From contig NZ_CP132295.1 of NCBI RefSeq assembly GCF_030734285.1, forward strand, positions 1 to 64,000: a stretch of DNA of 64,000 nt, given 5' to 3'. Position 1 is the first letter of the stretch, and every line of letters starts with the position of its first letter. The translations under genes and the position numbers were made by a program. The notes below the pieces were generated by a model, which searched no databases, was not told where the DNA came from, and saw only the letters and a program-made list of their open reading frames with translations. Source of the DNA: Natronococcus sp. AD-5. Its GTDB lineage: Archaea > Halobacteriota > Halobacteria > Halobacteriales > Natrialbaceae. Shown in pieces: positions 34,037 through 42,413 of the stretch.

Positions 34037-35563
34037 ATGTCGACTGAATCTCAGCCAGCCAGCGATCGAAAAAACAACATCAAACAACGTCATCAAGACA
34101 CCGCAGCGGACGTCGTTCCTCCGAATTTGAAGCTCTATATCGGAGGTGAATGGACACCGAGCTCTTCAGGAGAAACGTTCGAAACCCGGGATCCGACGAC
34201 CGGTGACTCGCTTGCAACGGTCCCAGCAGGAAATCACGAGGACATCGATCGAGCAGTCGAGGCAGCATGGACCGCCTACGACGAAACCTGGTCAAACTAC
34301 TCGGCGGCGGACCGCCAGCGCGTTCTCGAGAACATCGCAGACAAAGTCGAGCAGAACAAGGAGGAATTTGCGCTGCTCGAAACACTCGACAACGGGAAAC
34401 CGATCAGTGAGTCCAGAGTCGACATGGAACTAGTCGCTGATCACTTCCGCTATTTCGCCGGCGCAACCCGTGTTAACGGCGGTGACACCATACCGAGTGG
34501 TGGTGAGAGCCAGCATGTCCAAACGATCTCCGAACCGTATGGTGTTGTCGGCCAGATCACACCATGGAACTTCCCACTGTTGATGGCTGCGTGGAAGCTC
34601 GGCCCGGCGCTTGCCGCAGGAAATTGTTCGGTGCTCAAGCCGGCCGAACAGACACCGTTGACGATCCTCAAGCTCATGGACGAAGTCGACGACGTGCTCC
34701 CCGACGGAGTCGTAAACGTCGTTACCGGATTCGGACCTGAAGCTGGCGAACCGCTGGCTAAACATCCGGATATTCGAAAACTTGCCTTCACCGGATCGAC
34801 CGAGATCGGCAAGCAGGTAATGGCACAGGCTGCCGAGAACGTTCACGACATCACGCTCGAACTCGGTGGAAAAAGCCCACTGATCATCTATCCCGATGCG
34901 GACCTCGAAAAGGCGGTCAGCACCACGATAACAGCCATCTTCTACAACACGGGTGAGTGCTGTTCCGCGGGTTCGCGGCTGTTCATCCACAGTGATATCA
35001 AAGAGGAGTTCCTCGACGCCTTGGCGTCCACTGCGGAGGATCTCGTCATTGACGACCCGCTCCTCGAAGAGACAACCCTGGGACCGAAGGTAACCGAAGA
35101 ACAAGCCCAAAACACGCTCGAGTACATCCAAGAGGCCCGTGATGCTGGCGCTGACTTCATTACCGGTGGCGACGTGCCTGATGACGAAGCACTGGAAGAA
35201 GGGAGCTTTGTGACCCCAACACTGATCGATAATATCGATCACGACAACCGCGCTGTCCAAGAGGAAATCTTTGGACCGGTCCAAGAAGTCTTCGAGTGGA
35301 CCGATTACGAGAAGATGATCAAATTGGCGAACGATGTTGACTACGGGCTTGCAGCGGGTATTCTCACAACTGATCTCACAAAAGCGTATCAGACGGCGAA
35401 AGATATCGAAGCTGGAACGATCTGGGTGAACCAGTACAACGCCTTCCCGGCCGGCCAGCCCTTCGGTGGCTACAAAGAGTCGGGTATTGGTCGTGAAATC
35501 GGTTACGAGGCACTCGCCGAACACTACACCCAGACGAAAACCATCAATATCGCTCTGGAGTAG
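34037..35563 (+). CDS. NAD(P)-dependent aldehyde dehydrogenase
   Basis: 508 residues, with the start at the ATG at 34037 rather than the GTG 21 nt upstream. It oxidises aldehydes to acids. Seen: substrate/cofactor motif TPWNFPLLMAAWKLGPALAA, FTGSTEIGKQV of the Rossmann fold, catalytic-base context LELGGKSP, and the nucleophile region NTGECCSAGSR with the catalytic Cys. The C-terminal PFGGYKESGIGRE is typical of the betaine/4-aminobutyraldehyde group. The stop at 35563 touches the next ATG (35564). The gene sits between two copies of an integrase, which suggests mobility. Confidence 0.93.
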   Translation: MSTESQPASDRKNNIKQRHQDTAADVVPPNLKLYIGGEWTPSSSGETFETRDPTTGDSLATVPAGNHEDIDRAVEAAWTAYDETWSNYSAADRQRVLENIADKVEQNKEEFALLETLDNGKPISESRVDMELVADHFRYFAGATRVNGGDTIPSGGESQHVQTISEPYGVVGQITPWNFPLLMAAWKLGPALAAGNCSVLKPAEQTPLTILKLMDEVDDVLPDGVVNVVTGFGPEAGEPLAKHPDIRKLAFTGSTEIGKQVMAQAAENVHDITLELGGKSPLIIYPDADLEKAVSTTITAIFYNTGECCSAGSRLFIHSDIKEEFLDALASTAEDLVIDDPLLEETTLGPKVTEEQAQNTLEYIQEARDAGADFITGGDVPDDEALEEGSFVTPTLIDNIDHDNRAVQEEIFGPVQEVFEWTDYEKMIKLANDVDYGLAAGILTTDLTKAYQTAKDIEAGTIWVNQYNAFPAGQPFGGYKESGIGREIGYEALAEHYTQTKTINIALE

Positions 35564-36004
35564 ATGCTGAGTAAGTTAGCCCCGGTCCCGTTTTCCGAGT
35601 GGGACGGTGAACGTGTTCGCCATCTTACCGTTGCACCCGATGGTAGCGTCTCTGTCGTCCCGTCCGGGGCTCACGAACGCCTACATCAGATCGTGATCGG
35701 CAACTCGGATATCAGCGAGCAGTTCGAGGGGTTCGGTGGGACAAAAGTCGAACTCGCACTTGCGGGGTGGGTTCAGCTTCAAAGCGATCAGTTAATCGAT
35801 CGGGTGAACATCGACGCGTCCGACGGGTTCGATAATGCTGGGCTAGTTCGGGAGTTTGCCCAAATGCATAACGCCGGTTCGATCGCTGTTGCGCTCTATC
35901 CATCGGGCAACGTACTCACGACCGAGGTGTCCGATCTCTCTCTTTCTGGGAACGGTGCTCACGTCCCAGTTTCAGTACACGAGGCCCAATCAAATGGTAG
36001 ATGA
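35564..36004 (+). CDS. Hypothetical protein coupled to the aldehyde dehydrogenase
   Basis: 146 residues beginning directly after the dehydrogenase stop, so translation is likely coupled. The sequence is beta-rich with short motifs such as FSEWDGERVRHLTVAPDGSV and VELALAGWVQLQSD. There are no cysteines or membrane helices. Perhaps it is a small accessory protein of the dehydrogenase operon. I do not recognise the family. Confidence 0.6.
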   Translation: MLSKLAPVPFSEWDGERVRHLTVAPDGSVSVVPSGAHERLHQIVIGNSDISEQFEGFGGTKVELALAGWVQLQSDQLIDRVNIDASDGFDNAGLVREFAQMHNAGSIAVALYPSGNVLTTEVSDLSLSGNGAHVPVSVHEAQSNGR

Positions 36005-36239
36005 GAATCGGAGGGCGTCGGACGAGACCACCACTGAACGAGCGGCCGAGGGAGGACGGATGCTTGCTCGAACCTGGGCAATCGCGTCTAACTTTCGGAC
36101 ACCTGCCGACTATGGGATTCCTGCGGCTCCCACGTTTATCGCAGAAAGCTGTGATGATGGGACCGTTCTGCTGTTTGCCTGTTCTGACTCGACAGAGCCG
36201 GTTATGACAGCTACTCAAACAGTAACGGTTCGGCGTTGA
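35994..36239 (+). CDS. Hypothetical protein, third gene of the aldehyde dehydrogenase operon
   Basis: 81 residues from the ATG at 35994, overlapping the previous gene by 11 bp. Acidic N terminus (MVDENRRASDETTTERAAEG), then WAIASNFRTPADYGIPAAPT and DGTVLLFACSDSTEPVMTAT. The overlap and shared direction argue for a real co-expressed gene. The function is unknown. Confidence 0.55.
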   Translation: MVDENRRASDETTTERAAEGGRMLARTWAIASNFRTPADYGIPAAPTFIAESCDDGTVLLFACSDSTEPVMTATQTVTVRR

Positions 36240-36244
36240 ACAAT

Positions 36245-36295
36245 CTACAGGCGGAGCAGGCCGAGTGCCTCGGGGTCACGCCCCGAGGCAGTTCA
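36245..36295 (+). repeat. IS200/IS605-type right-end hairpin remnant
   Basis: A perfect 10-bp stem, TGCCTCGGGG-TCACG-CCCCGAGGCA, at 36266-36290, preceded by AGGCGGAGCAGGCCGAG. From memory this is the conserved 3' end of haloarchaeal IS200/IS605 (IS1341-type, TnpB) elements. No tnpB coding sequence is left. It may now act as a terminator for the dehydrogenase operon. Confidence 0.5.
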
Positions 36296-36448
36296 CAGTT
36301 GCCACCGTAGCTTCTTTCCTTTTCCGTATACTACTCTGCGTGCATATTTTATGAGTCCTACTTCTTTTGTATAAAAACGACAGGTCCAGTTTGATATTTG
36401 ACAGTAGAAACCATATTTGGTTACCATTGTGGCCGTCTGTTCCAGGGA

Positions 36449-36557
36449 GCCGCGACAAGGAGAAAACCCAGCACGGGATTGAAACAGCATCGAGCGCTCG
36501 AGTTTGGGAAGTTTGTCGAATCGACCATGAGGAGAAAACCCAACACAGGTTTGAAAC
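36449..36557 (+). CRISPR. Two-repeat CRISPR remnant (37-nt repeats, 35-nt spacer)
   Basis: Two related units end in GGGATTGAAAC (36449-36485) and GGTTTGAAAC (36521-36557) and share AGGAGAAAACCCA. The period is 72 nt, that is, 37-nt repeats around a 35-nt spacer (36486-36520). The GAAAACCC...GGGATTGAAAC pattern is that of archaeal CRISPR repeats. The second copy is degenerate at its 3' part, and the 5' thirds have diverged. There is no cas gene or further repeat in the window. It lies 31 bp beyond the integrase stop codon. Confidence 0.55.
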
Positions 36558-36588
36558 CGTGATTTCTGTGACTGGACAGTCGAATCAC

Positions 36589-37704
36589 TTACTCGTTTTC
36601 GAAGACCTCAGAAGCCTCCTCAGCCAACTCACTGGCCTCTTTGTGGGCATACATCTGTGACGTTGTTCGCGGATCAGCATGTCTCAAGACACGTTGAGCT
36701 GCAGACGCGCCCCGTTCATCATAAATTGCTTCACCAACCCCGCATCGTGCACCGTGCGGTTTCAAATAGTCGCCGTCGACGTCGATCTCAGCGTCGTCGC
36801 ACAGCCGTTTCAGGACAGACCGGCCGCCGTTCGTCGAGAGCGACGGCGGAACCACGCCGTGTTGCCGCTGTAACTCGAGGGGTTCACCTGCGGATGGGTC
36901 GGCGTCGTCCGGGAGATTGCTGTATAGCGACGGCGCGTGACTCGAGACGAATACTGGCCACTCCAGTGACGCCGGCTCGAGGGCTTTCTTGAGTCGCTCG
37001 AGTGGGTTGTGTGACTGCTTCGGAAGTTGGACCTCCTCGCGCTGTTGGTTCTTGCCGAGTACGATTAGCTGGTTGTTCTCGAGGTCGACGTCCTTCCATC
37101 GAAGGCCGTTCCGGCGGTCGTCGCGTGGATCACTCAGGATCTCGCCGCCCCGAACTCCCGAGTACGCGAGGACATACACGAGTGCACGATCGCGGAGTTC
37201 CTCGAGCGCGTCGAATCCCTTCTCGTCGACGGCCCCGTGAGCTCGCTGATCGGCGTACTGAACCAAGGCTTTCCGATCCTCGGCAGACCAGAACTGTTGG
37301 TCGCCGCTCTTTTTCTTCGGTCGCGGCGGCAACTCGTCGGTTGCGATTCCTTTCTGTGCCGGGTTCTCCTCGAGATACTCCCAGCGGACACAGTAGGAGA
37401 GGAACGCCGAGACGTAGTCGTAGTACGTCCACGCGGTCGCCGCACTGATTCCGCCGTCGACCTCGCGGCTCTTCCCGGCGTCGACACGACGGGAGAGGTA
37501 CTGCGCGTAGCTCGCCATGTTCCGTTTGCTGATTTGCTCGACTGTTTCAACGCCGCGATCTTCGAGACGCTCTCGCCACTGAGTGAGAACACGCTCGAGA
37601 GACTCGCGATAGTTCCCGGATTTGTTGCCGGACGCGAGGAAGTCGTCGATGACCGTTTCAAGGGCGTTTTCCGTGGTGTTAGCGCCGAAATCGGTGTGTT
37701 CCAT
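36589..37704 (-). CDS. Tyrosine recombinase/integrase (XerC/D-like)
   Basis: 371 residues. The core-binding SAM-like domain spans about 10-120 (FDALEELRDRALVY marks the start of the catalytic domain). The catalytic domain has Arg I in SGVRGGEIL, the HGARCGVGEA box (H-x2-R), LRHADPRTTSQMYAH with the late His and nucleophile Tyr, and Lys candidates in the beta-hairpin LIVLGKNQQREE. All are present, so it should be active in strand exchange. A truncated copy lies at 33010 and an older scrap at 2500. The CRISPR-like repeats directly downstream may mark its attachment region. Confidence 0.9.
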   Translation of the reverse strand: MEHTDFGANTTENALETVIDDFLASGNKSGNYRESLERVLTQWRERLEDRGVETVEQISKRNMASYAQYLSRRVDAGKSREVDGGISAATAWTYYDYVSAFLSYCVRWEYLEENPAQKGIATDELPPRPKKKSGDQQFWSAEDRKALVQYADQRAHGAVDEKGFDALEELRDRALVYVLAYSGVRGGEILSDPRDDRRNGLRWKDVDLENNQLIVLGKNQQREEVQLPKQSHNPLERLKKALEPASLEWPVFVSSHAPSLYSNLPDDADPSAGEPLELQRQHGVVPPSLSTNGGRSVLKRLCDDAEIDVDGDYLKPHGARCGVGEAIYDERGASAAQRVLRHADPRTTSQMYAHKEASELAEEASEVFENE

Positions 37705-37992
37705 CTAGTTGGATTACCGTACAGTGGCGACCCCCATAAATTCACTGTACATTACTGGACTAACGCACAGTGATTGGTCAAAACGCTAATTCCCTCGATA
37801 TCGTAACTCTCGATTGTCCTATTCCACTAGTTTGCATCTCATAAATTCTATACCGCGATATCTAAATCTGGACTGTGGAAGTTGAGACTACAACAAGTCG
37901 TCTCAGTAACGATACCGGCTGTACTCATAATCGCATCTGAATCGCTACATACAGAACGTGTCTTTATCATCTGACTCATCCTTACCCGTCTC

Positions 37993-38394
37993 ATGGATCC
38001 CCAAATCACGCTTGTAACTCTCGGTGTTAAAGACATCATCGAGTCCATCCGATTCTATCGAGACGGCCTCGGGTTTCCGATGCAAGACCGTGAGAAAGAC
38101 AGTGATGTGGCTTTCTTCGAGCTTGAAGGAACGTGGCTTTCACTCTACCCAAGAGATCTGCTCGCCGAGGATGCGACCGTCTCTGACGACGGAACCGGGT
38201 TTTCTGGAGTCACTTTAGCACACAACGTACCGAGCAAGGATGAGGTCAATGCGATTCTTGCGGAAGCGGAAGCCGCTGGCGGTCGTATCATCAAGCCAGC
38301 TCAGGATGTCTTTTGGGGCGGGTATTCTGGTTACTTTGCCGACCCCGACGACCATCTTTGGGAAGTAGCGTATCCGGAACTCGCTGACGAATAG
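37993..38394 (+). CDS. VOC family (glyoxalase/bleomycin-resistance type) protein
   Basis: 133 residues, one VOC module of two beta-alpha-beta-beta-beta units. Seen: TLGVKDIIESIRFYRDGLGF at the N terminus, VAFFELEGTWLSLYP, GVTLAHNV and FWGGYSGYFADPDDHLWEV at the C terminus, with metal-ligand candidates His and Glu. It could be a lyase, dioxygenase-like or sequestration protein; the substrate is unknown. The start ATG at 37993 fits the domain. Single gene. Confidence 0.85.
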   Translation: MDPQITLVTLGVKDIIESIRFYRDGLGFPMQDREKDSDVAFFELEGTWLSLYPRDLLAEDATVSDDGTGFSGVTLAHNVPSKDEVNAILAEAEAAGGRIIKPAQDVFWGGYSGYFADPDDHLWEVAYPELADE

Positions 38395-38489
38395 GTTTGT
38401 TCCTAAGATCGTGAAACTGGGACTCGATAGGTTCGCCGCCTACCTACCGGCTAATTTAGCCGGCTACTCTTGAATCGAAGTGATCGCTC

Positions 38490-38535
38490 TCGAAGAGCCT
38501 TATGCATTGAGAGTACCGGTCTCAACTTTTGCTGC
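38490..38535 (-). repeat. Short copy of a repeated remnant
   Basis: TGCATTGAGAG(T/C)ACCGGTC occurs here and at 57172-57193. On the minus strand both give QKLRPVLSMH. It appears to be the start of a lost mobile or repeated gene. The surrounding 38395-38731 holds no other gene that I can see. Confidence 0.4.
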
Positions 38536-38731
38536 AGTGGAAGATGAGACTACAGGGCGTTTAACGGGGCTGAAATGCGCGATTTCAGTCGATCTGCCGA
38601 TTTTCTACAACTCGAAAGACCGCTTCCAGTCCGAAATCAGGTTAGATCTCTAACCATAGTGGAGTTTACACGAGAAGTAGAACAGAGCTGCCGCTTGCGA
38701 CGGAGGCATTCACTGGAAACTACAGCGTTTC

Positions 38732-39690
38732 CTAACCGATCCCCGTCTGCTTCTTCAACAGCGTAAGCGTGTTCTCTACCGTTACGAGCGGTGACTGTTG
38801 GTATTCGCCTGTAAGCGAAATCTGAACAAGGAGATCGACCGTCCGCCAGATCGAATACAACAGACACGCGAACGCGAAGTAGAAAAACCGCAGTACGAAG
38901 TTCTTCGATGTCGTCGCAGCCATGAACCGCTTAATACTCTTGTAGCCGCTCTCGATCTCCCACCGCGAATTATAGAAGTGAACTGTTCCTGAGTGGCAGT
39001 TCGTCATGAAGACACTGTACTGCGTGTAATCAGTACTCTCAGCGTTCTCTCGTCGTCTATAGATTAGTGTCATTTCATGCCACTCATTCTTCCCCAAGTG
39101 CAGCTTGCGGTCAGTGACGTAGCGGTCTTGATCCAAATGGAGGAGACGCTTTGCTTGAGCTCGTTCACTTGTCTGCATCCGCTTCGGAACCACATACCCG
39201 AGTCCGCAGTGATCGAGTTTCGCGGTGATCGAGTTCCTCGAGGATATGCTGACTATCGAACGCTCGATCCATCAAAACACGACCGACGTGAATTAGCTCC
39301 TGCGCAGTGTCTAGCAGATTCATGACGATCTCGCGGCGGCTCTCCCCCTTTCGAATCGAACGGGCATCCAACACTAACGGAACAGCCTTCCCAACCAACT
39401 GTACAGTCGCCCACTGGTAGGCGTACTCACCATCTTTCGTTTCGAGAATCTCGTCTTCGTGGCCCGTCCGATCGCCAGTGAACGGCTCTGTTTCAGTCGT
39501 ATCGATTGCAATGAGTTCAGCTCGGTAGAAAGCATCTGTCTCCGACACTCGGTCGATGAGCCGCTGCAACGCCTCGTGATACATCTCACGAATCGACTGG
39601 ATCGGGAGATCACGGATATGCGTCCGATGAACGTGCCCTAACGGTGTTCGCTCCCGGGGCGAATCGTAGAGAAAACGCGTGCTCCTTCGT
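38732..39690 (-). pseudogene. IS4-like (ISH-type) transposase, broken
   Basis: Two minus-strand frames form one DDE transposase. The first (about 39690-39170) includes HRTHIRDLPIQSIREMYHEA, ELIAIDTTETEPF with the first catalytic Asp, and VGRVLMDRAFDSQHILEEL with the second. After a frame change near 39170-39190 the second runs through TVHFYNSRWEIESGYKSIKR, with the catalytic Glu in the YxxRWxIE motif, to 38732. The N terminus is truncated where it meets a VOC gene. It is inactive because of the frameshift and missing 5' end. Confidence 0.75.
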
Positions 39691-39714
39691 TCGCTGCCAG
39701 GTTCTCTCGGAGCC

Positions 39715-40180
39715 CGAGATACGTCTAGAGATCCCAGAACGTGTTCGGATGAATCTCATAGCTGTCCCCGCGATTGAACGAGAACGTTGGATAGACGATG
39801 TGACTCACCTGTTCGGTAACCTCGTCGACGTTCGTGAGCGCTCGGACGCACCACAGGGGCAACAGGGCGTTGGAACCGTCCACCACGTGGCGTTCCGTGC
39901 TCCCGACGAGGAGACGCAACTGGAATGGCGCGAGCAACTTAACGACAGTGGACTTCAGGTCACGCCACAGAAGGACCGTCAGTACTTCAAATCGATCTAC
40001 TTCCGGGAACCCGGGGGAGTACTCTTTGAGATTGTCACTGACGGGCCGGGATTCGCCCGTGACGAATCCGAGGCGGAGCTCGGGACAGAATTGAAGCTGC
40101 CACCGTGGTTAGAGAGCGACCGCGAGCATCTCGAAGAACGACTTCCCAAAATAAGGGCCTCTGGCACGGTAGGAAACTAA
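39715..40180 (+). pseudogene. 5'-truncated VOC ring-cleavage-type dioxygenase
   Basis: The C-terminal half of a two-module VOC protein of the MhqO/ring-cleaving dioxygenase type. Seen: GVGTVHHVAFRAPDEETQLE, DRQYFKSIYFREPGGVLFEI and TDGPGFARDE, then LPPWLESDREHLEERLP. Full members have about 310 residues, and only about 150 remain. The IS4-like remnant took the 5' half. It stops 1 bp before the esterase start at 40182, matching the usual mhqO-mhqD pairing. Confidence 0.75.
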
Positions 40181-40181
40181 G

Positions 40182-40729
40182 ATGACTGGACCACACCAAG
40201 ATCAGCCCCTCGTCACGGCAGGCACACCCCTCGATGCTGCCGAGGCTGCTCTCGTACTCGTCCACGGACGGGGAGCGACCGCACAAAGCATCATCCAGAT
40301 AGCTGATGAATTCCACCAGCATGGGGTCGCATATCTCGCGCCCCAGGCGGCCCGTAACACGTGGTATCCAAATGCGTTTACCGCACCAGTCGAGTCGAAC
40401 GAGCCCGGTCGATCCTCGGGATTACAGGCCATCGATGACGCCGTGACCGAGGCCACCGAAGCGGGTATTCCGACCGACGGGGCATGGTCCTGGGGTTCTC
40501 CCAGGGCGCGTGTCTGGCCAGCGAGTACGTCGCGCGCAATCCCCGGCGATACGGCGGGCTTGCGATGATGGGAATCATCTCCCAACAGCTCTTCTCGATC
40601 CTCGTGTTTATGGCAATTTTCACGACGGCGCTTGTCCCCCTAACAGTGAAATTTGGTGTGGACTGGCTCGAACGGGGCAACGAGCTCGTGTGTATGACCG
40701 ATGATCAGAGCGTCGAACCCGAAATGTAG
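40182..40729 (+). pseudogene. Chimeric remnant: carboxylesterase head fused to antiporter tail
   Basis: The first part (40182-40475) is a phospholipase/carboxylesterase (MhqD-like): AALVLVHGRGATAQSIIQIA, FHQHGVAYLAPQA. Near 40478 the frame shifts. The second frame (ATG at 40484) gives the nucleophile elbow GFSQGACLASEYVARNPRRY, GGLAMM. It then continues without a stop into GIISQQLFSILVFMAIFTTA and VPLTVKFGVDWL, the last membrane helix of a CPA2-type cation/proton antiporter. The esterase lacks its Asp-His end and the antiporter all else. Confidence 0.7.
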
Positions 40730-40988
40730 ACTAGTCACCAACTATATGGTTCGTGGCGAATCTATAGAAACATTCACTGCTTTGATAGACTGGCCATGTG
40801 GATTCCCAATTGTCTGGAATCGGCTGGCAATTGATTCAAGTGCTCGGCAAAATGCTACCGATGACAAAGCGATACGTCTGTGCTCGTTCCAGCCACTGGA
40901 GGAGCCGACGAATTACGTGTACTCATCGATCAAACTCTGTTGATCACGTTAGTGAACGCTATCAGATGGGATTCAACTGGTGGTCCTG
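40730..40988. other. Upstream region of the cyd operon
   Basis: No convincing gene. A short frame from 40880 (MLVPATGGADELRVLIDQ) might be part of the preceding antiporter debris. The cydA promoter should lie here, but no clear TATA element is visible. Confidence 0.3.
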
Positions 40989-42413
40989 ATGATAGATCCC
41001 GTCATCGCAAGTCGAATCCAATTTGCGCTCACGACAATTGTCCATATCATCTTTCCGGTGATGAGTATGGGTCTCGCTCCGTTCCTGGTGTACTTTACAT
41101 GGAAAGATATCCGCACCGGGAAGGCGATCTACGAGCAGTTACGTCGATTCTGGACGAGAATCTTTGCTGTCAGTTTCGTTGTCGGTACCGTGACAGGAAT
41201 CGTCCTCGAGTTCGAATTCGGAACGAACTTCGCGGCGTTTTCGACGACCGCTGGCGAATTGTTCGGCGGACCACTCGCACTTGAGGGAATGATGGCGTTC
41301 ATGCTTGAGGCAACGTTCCTTGGAATCTTCGTCTTCGGCCGCGAACGCGTCGGGAACGCGCTGTATATGGTTTCGGCAGTCGCTGTCGGACTCGGAACGT
41401 GGCTTTCTGCCGTCTGGATCCTCATCGCCAACTCATGGATGCAGACCCCACAGGGCTACGAACTGACCACGAAAAACGGGCAGACGATCGTAGAGCTGGT
41501 TGATCCGGTCGCGGCCTACGCCAACCCACGGTTCCCCTGGATGTTCGTTCACATGCAGAATGCGGCTGTCGAATCCGTGGCACTATTTATGGCCGGTATC
41601 GGGGCCTACTTCGTCTTCAGACACCACGTGTGGGGGTACTCCATTGAGAACATCGATTTCTGGGAAACAACACTCAAGTTCGGCCTCCTCGCCTTGCTCA
41701 TTACCGCGCCGTTGCAGGTACTCCACGGCGATCTATACGCTCGACACATCGTCGAAACCCAGCCCCAGAAGTTCGCTGCGATGGAAGCCGTCTGGGAGAC
41801 TGACTCCTATGTCCCCGAGTACATTATCGCGTTTCCGACGAGTATTCAGGACCTACTTGATCCACGGGCCAAAGACATCTTTGGAATCGGTTTTCCCGGC
41901 GGGGCGTCGTGGCTCGCCAGTGGCGGTGATGCACAAGCCTCAATACAGGGGCTCGAGGAATTTGACGGACCACAGCCACCCGTCGCGATTGTGTTCTGGT
42001 CGTTCCGGATGATGGTTGGGCTCGGGTTCTGGTTCATCTTGCTCGCCGTCTGGGGTGGATACCGCTGGTGGCGTGGCGAACTCCTTGAGGATGATCTCCT
42101 TCACAAAGCGCTGATGGCCTCAACGCTGCTCGGGATCGTTGCTGTCGAACTGGGCTGGATTGTTACAGAGGTTGGTCGTCAACCATGGGTCATTCAGGGC
42201 GTACTACGAACTAACGAGGGGGTCTCACCTGGACTGACGGCTGCCGAAGCGACCGCCACGCTCGTCGGATTCGCGGTCGTCTATCTCGGACTCCTTATAC
42301 TGTATACGTACGTTATTGCTCGTATCATTCGAGCTGGACCGCCGGATGTGCACGATCACGCAGTGCAGGACACGCCGGGGACATCTTCATCGGAGGTGAG
42401 CGTCGATGACTGA
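40989..42413 (+). CDS. cydA: Cytochrome bd oxidase subunit I
   Basis: 474 residues from the ATG at 40989 (a GTG 9 nt upstream is possible). Quinol oxidase subunit with about nine helices. Seen: FALTTIVHIIFPVMSMGLAP with the heme His near residue 20, the conserved GRQPWVIQGVLRT (GRQPW) near residue 395, and AAVESVALFMAGIGAY. CydA carries the hemes b558/b595/d and the quinol site on the extracellular side. It overlaps cydB by 8 bp. It gives oxygen scavenging at low O2 and tolerance of inhibitors. Intact. Confidence 0.95.
   Translation: MIDPVIASRIQFALTTIVHIIFPVMSMGLAPFLVYFTWKDIRTGKAIYEQLRRFWTRIFAVSFVVGTVTGIVLEFEFGTNFAAFSTTAGELFGGPLALEGMMAFMLEATFLGIFVFGRERVGNALYMVSAVAVGLGTWLSAVWILIANSWMQTPQGYELTTKNGQTIVELVDPVAAYANPRFPWMFVHMQNAAVESVALFMAGIGAYFVFRHHVWGYSIENIDFWETTLKFGLLALLITAPLQVLHGDLYARHIVETQPQKFAAMEAVWETDSYVPEYIIAFPTSIQDLLDPRAKDIFGIGFPGGASWLASGGDAQASIQGLEEFDGPQPPVAIVFWSFRMMVGLGFWFILLAVWGGYRWWRGELLEDDLLHKALMASTLLGIVAVELGWIVTEVGRQPWVIQGVLRTNEGVSPGLTAAEATATLVGFAVVYLGLLILYTYVIARIIRAGPPDVHDHAVQDTPGTSSSEVSVDD

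Noticed and set aside
34430-35524. 364-codon minus-strand frame opposite the aldehyde dehydrogenase
   Set aside because: The plus strand encodes a complete dehydrogenase; the antisense peptide is rich in F, R and V without domains.
36260-36295. Hairpin as a third CRISPR repeat
   Set aside because: Its sequence (TGCCTCGGGG stem) is unrelated to the 37-nt repeats at 36449 and 36521, and the spacing does not fit the 72-nt period.
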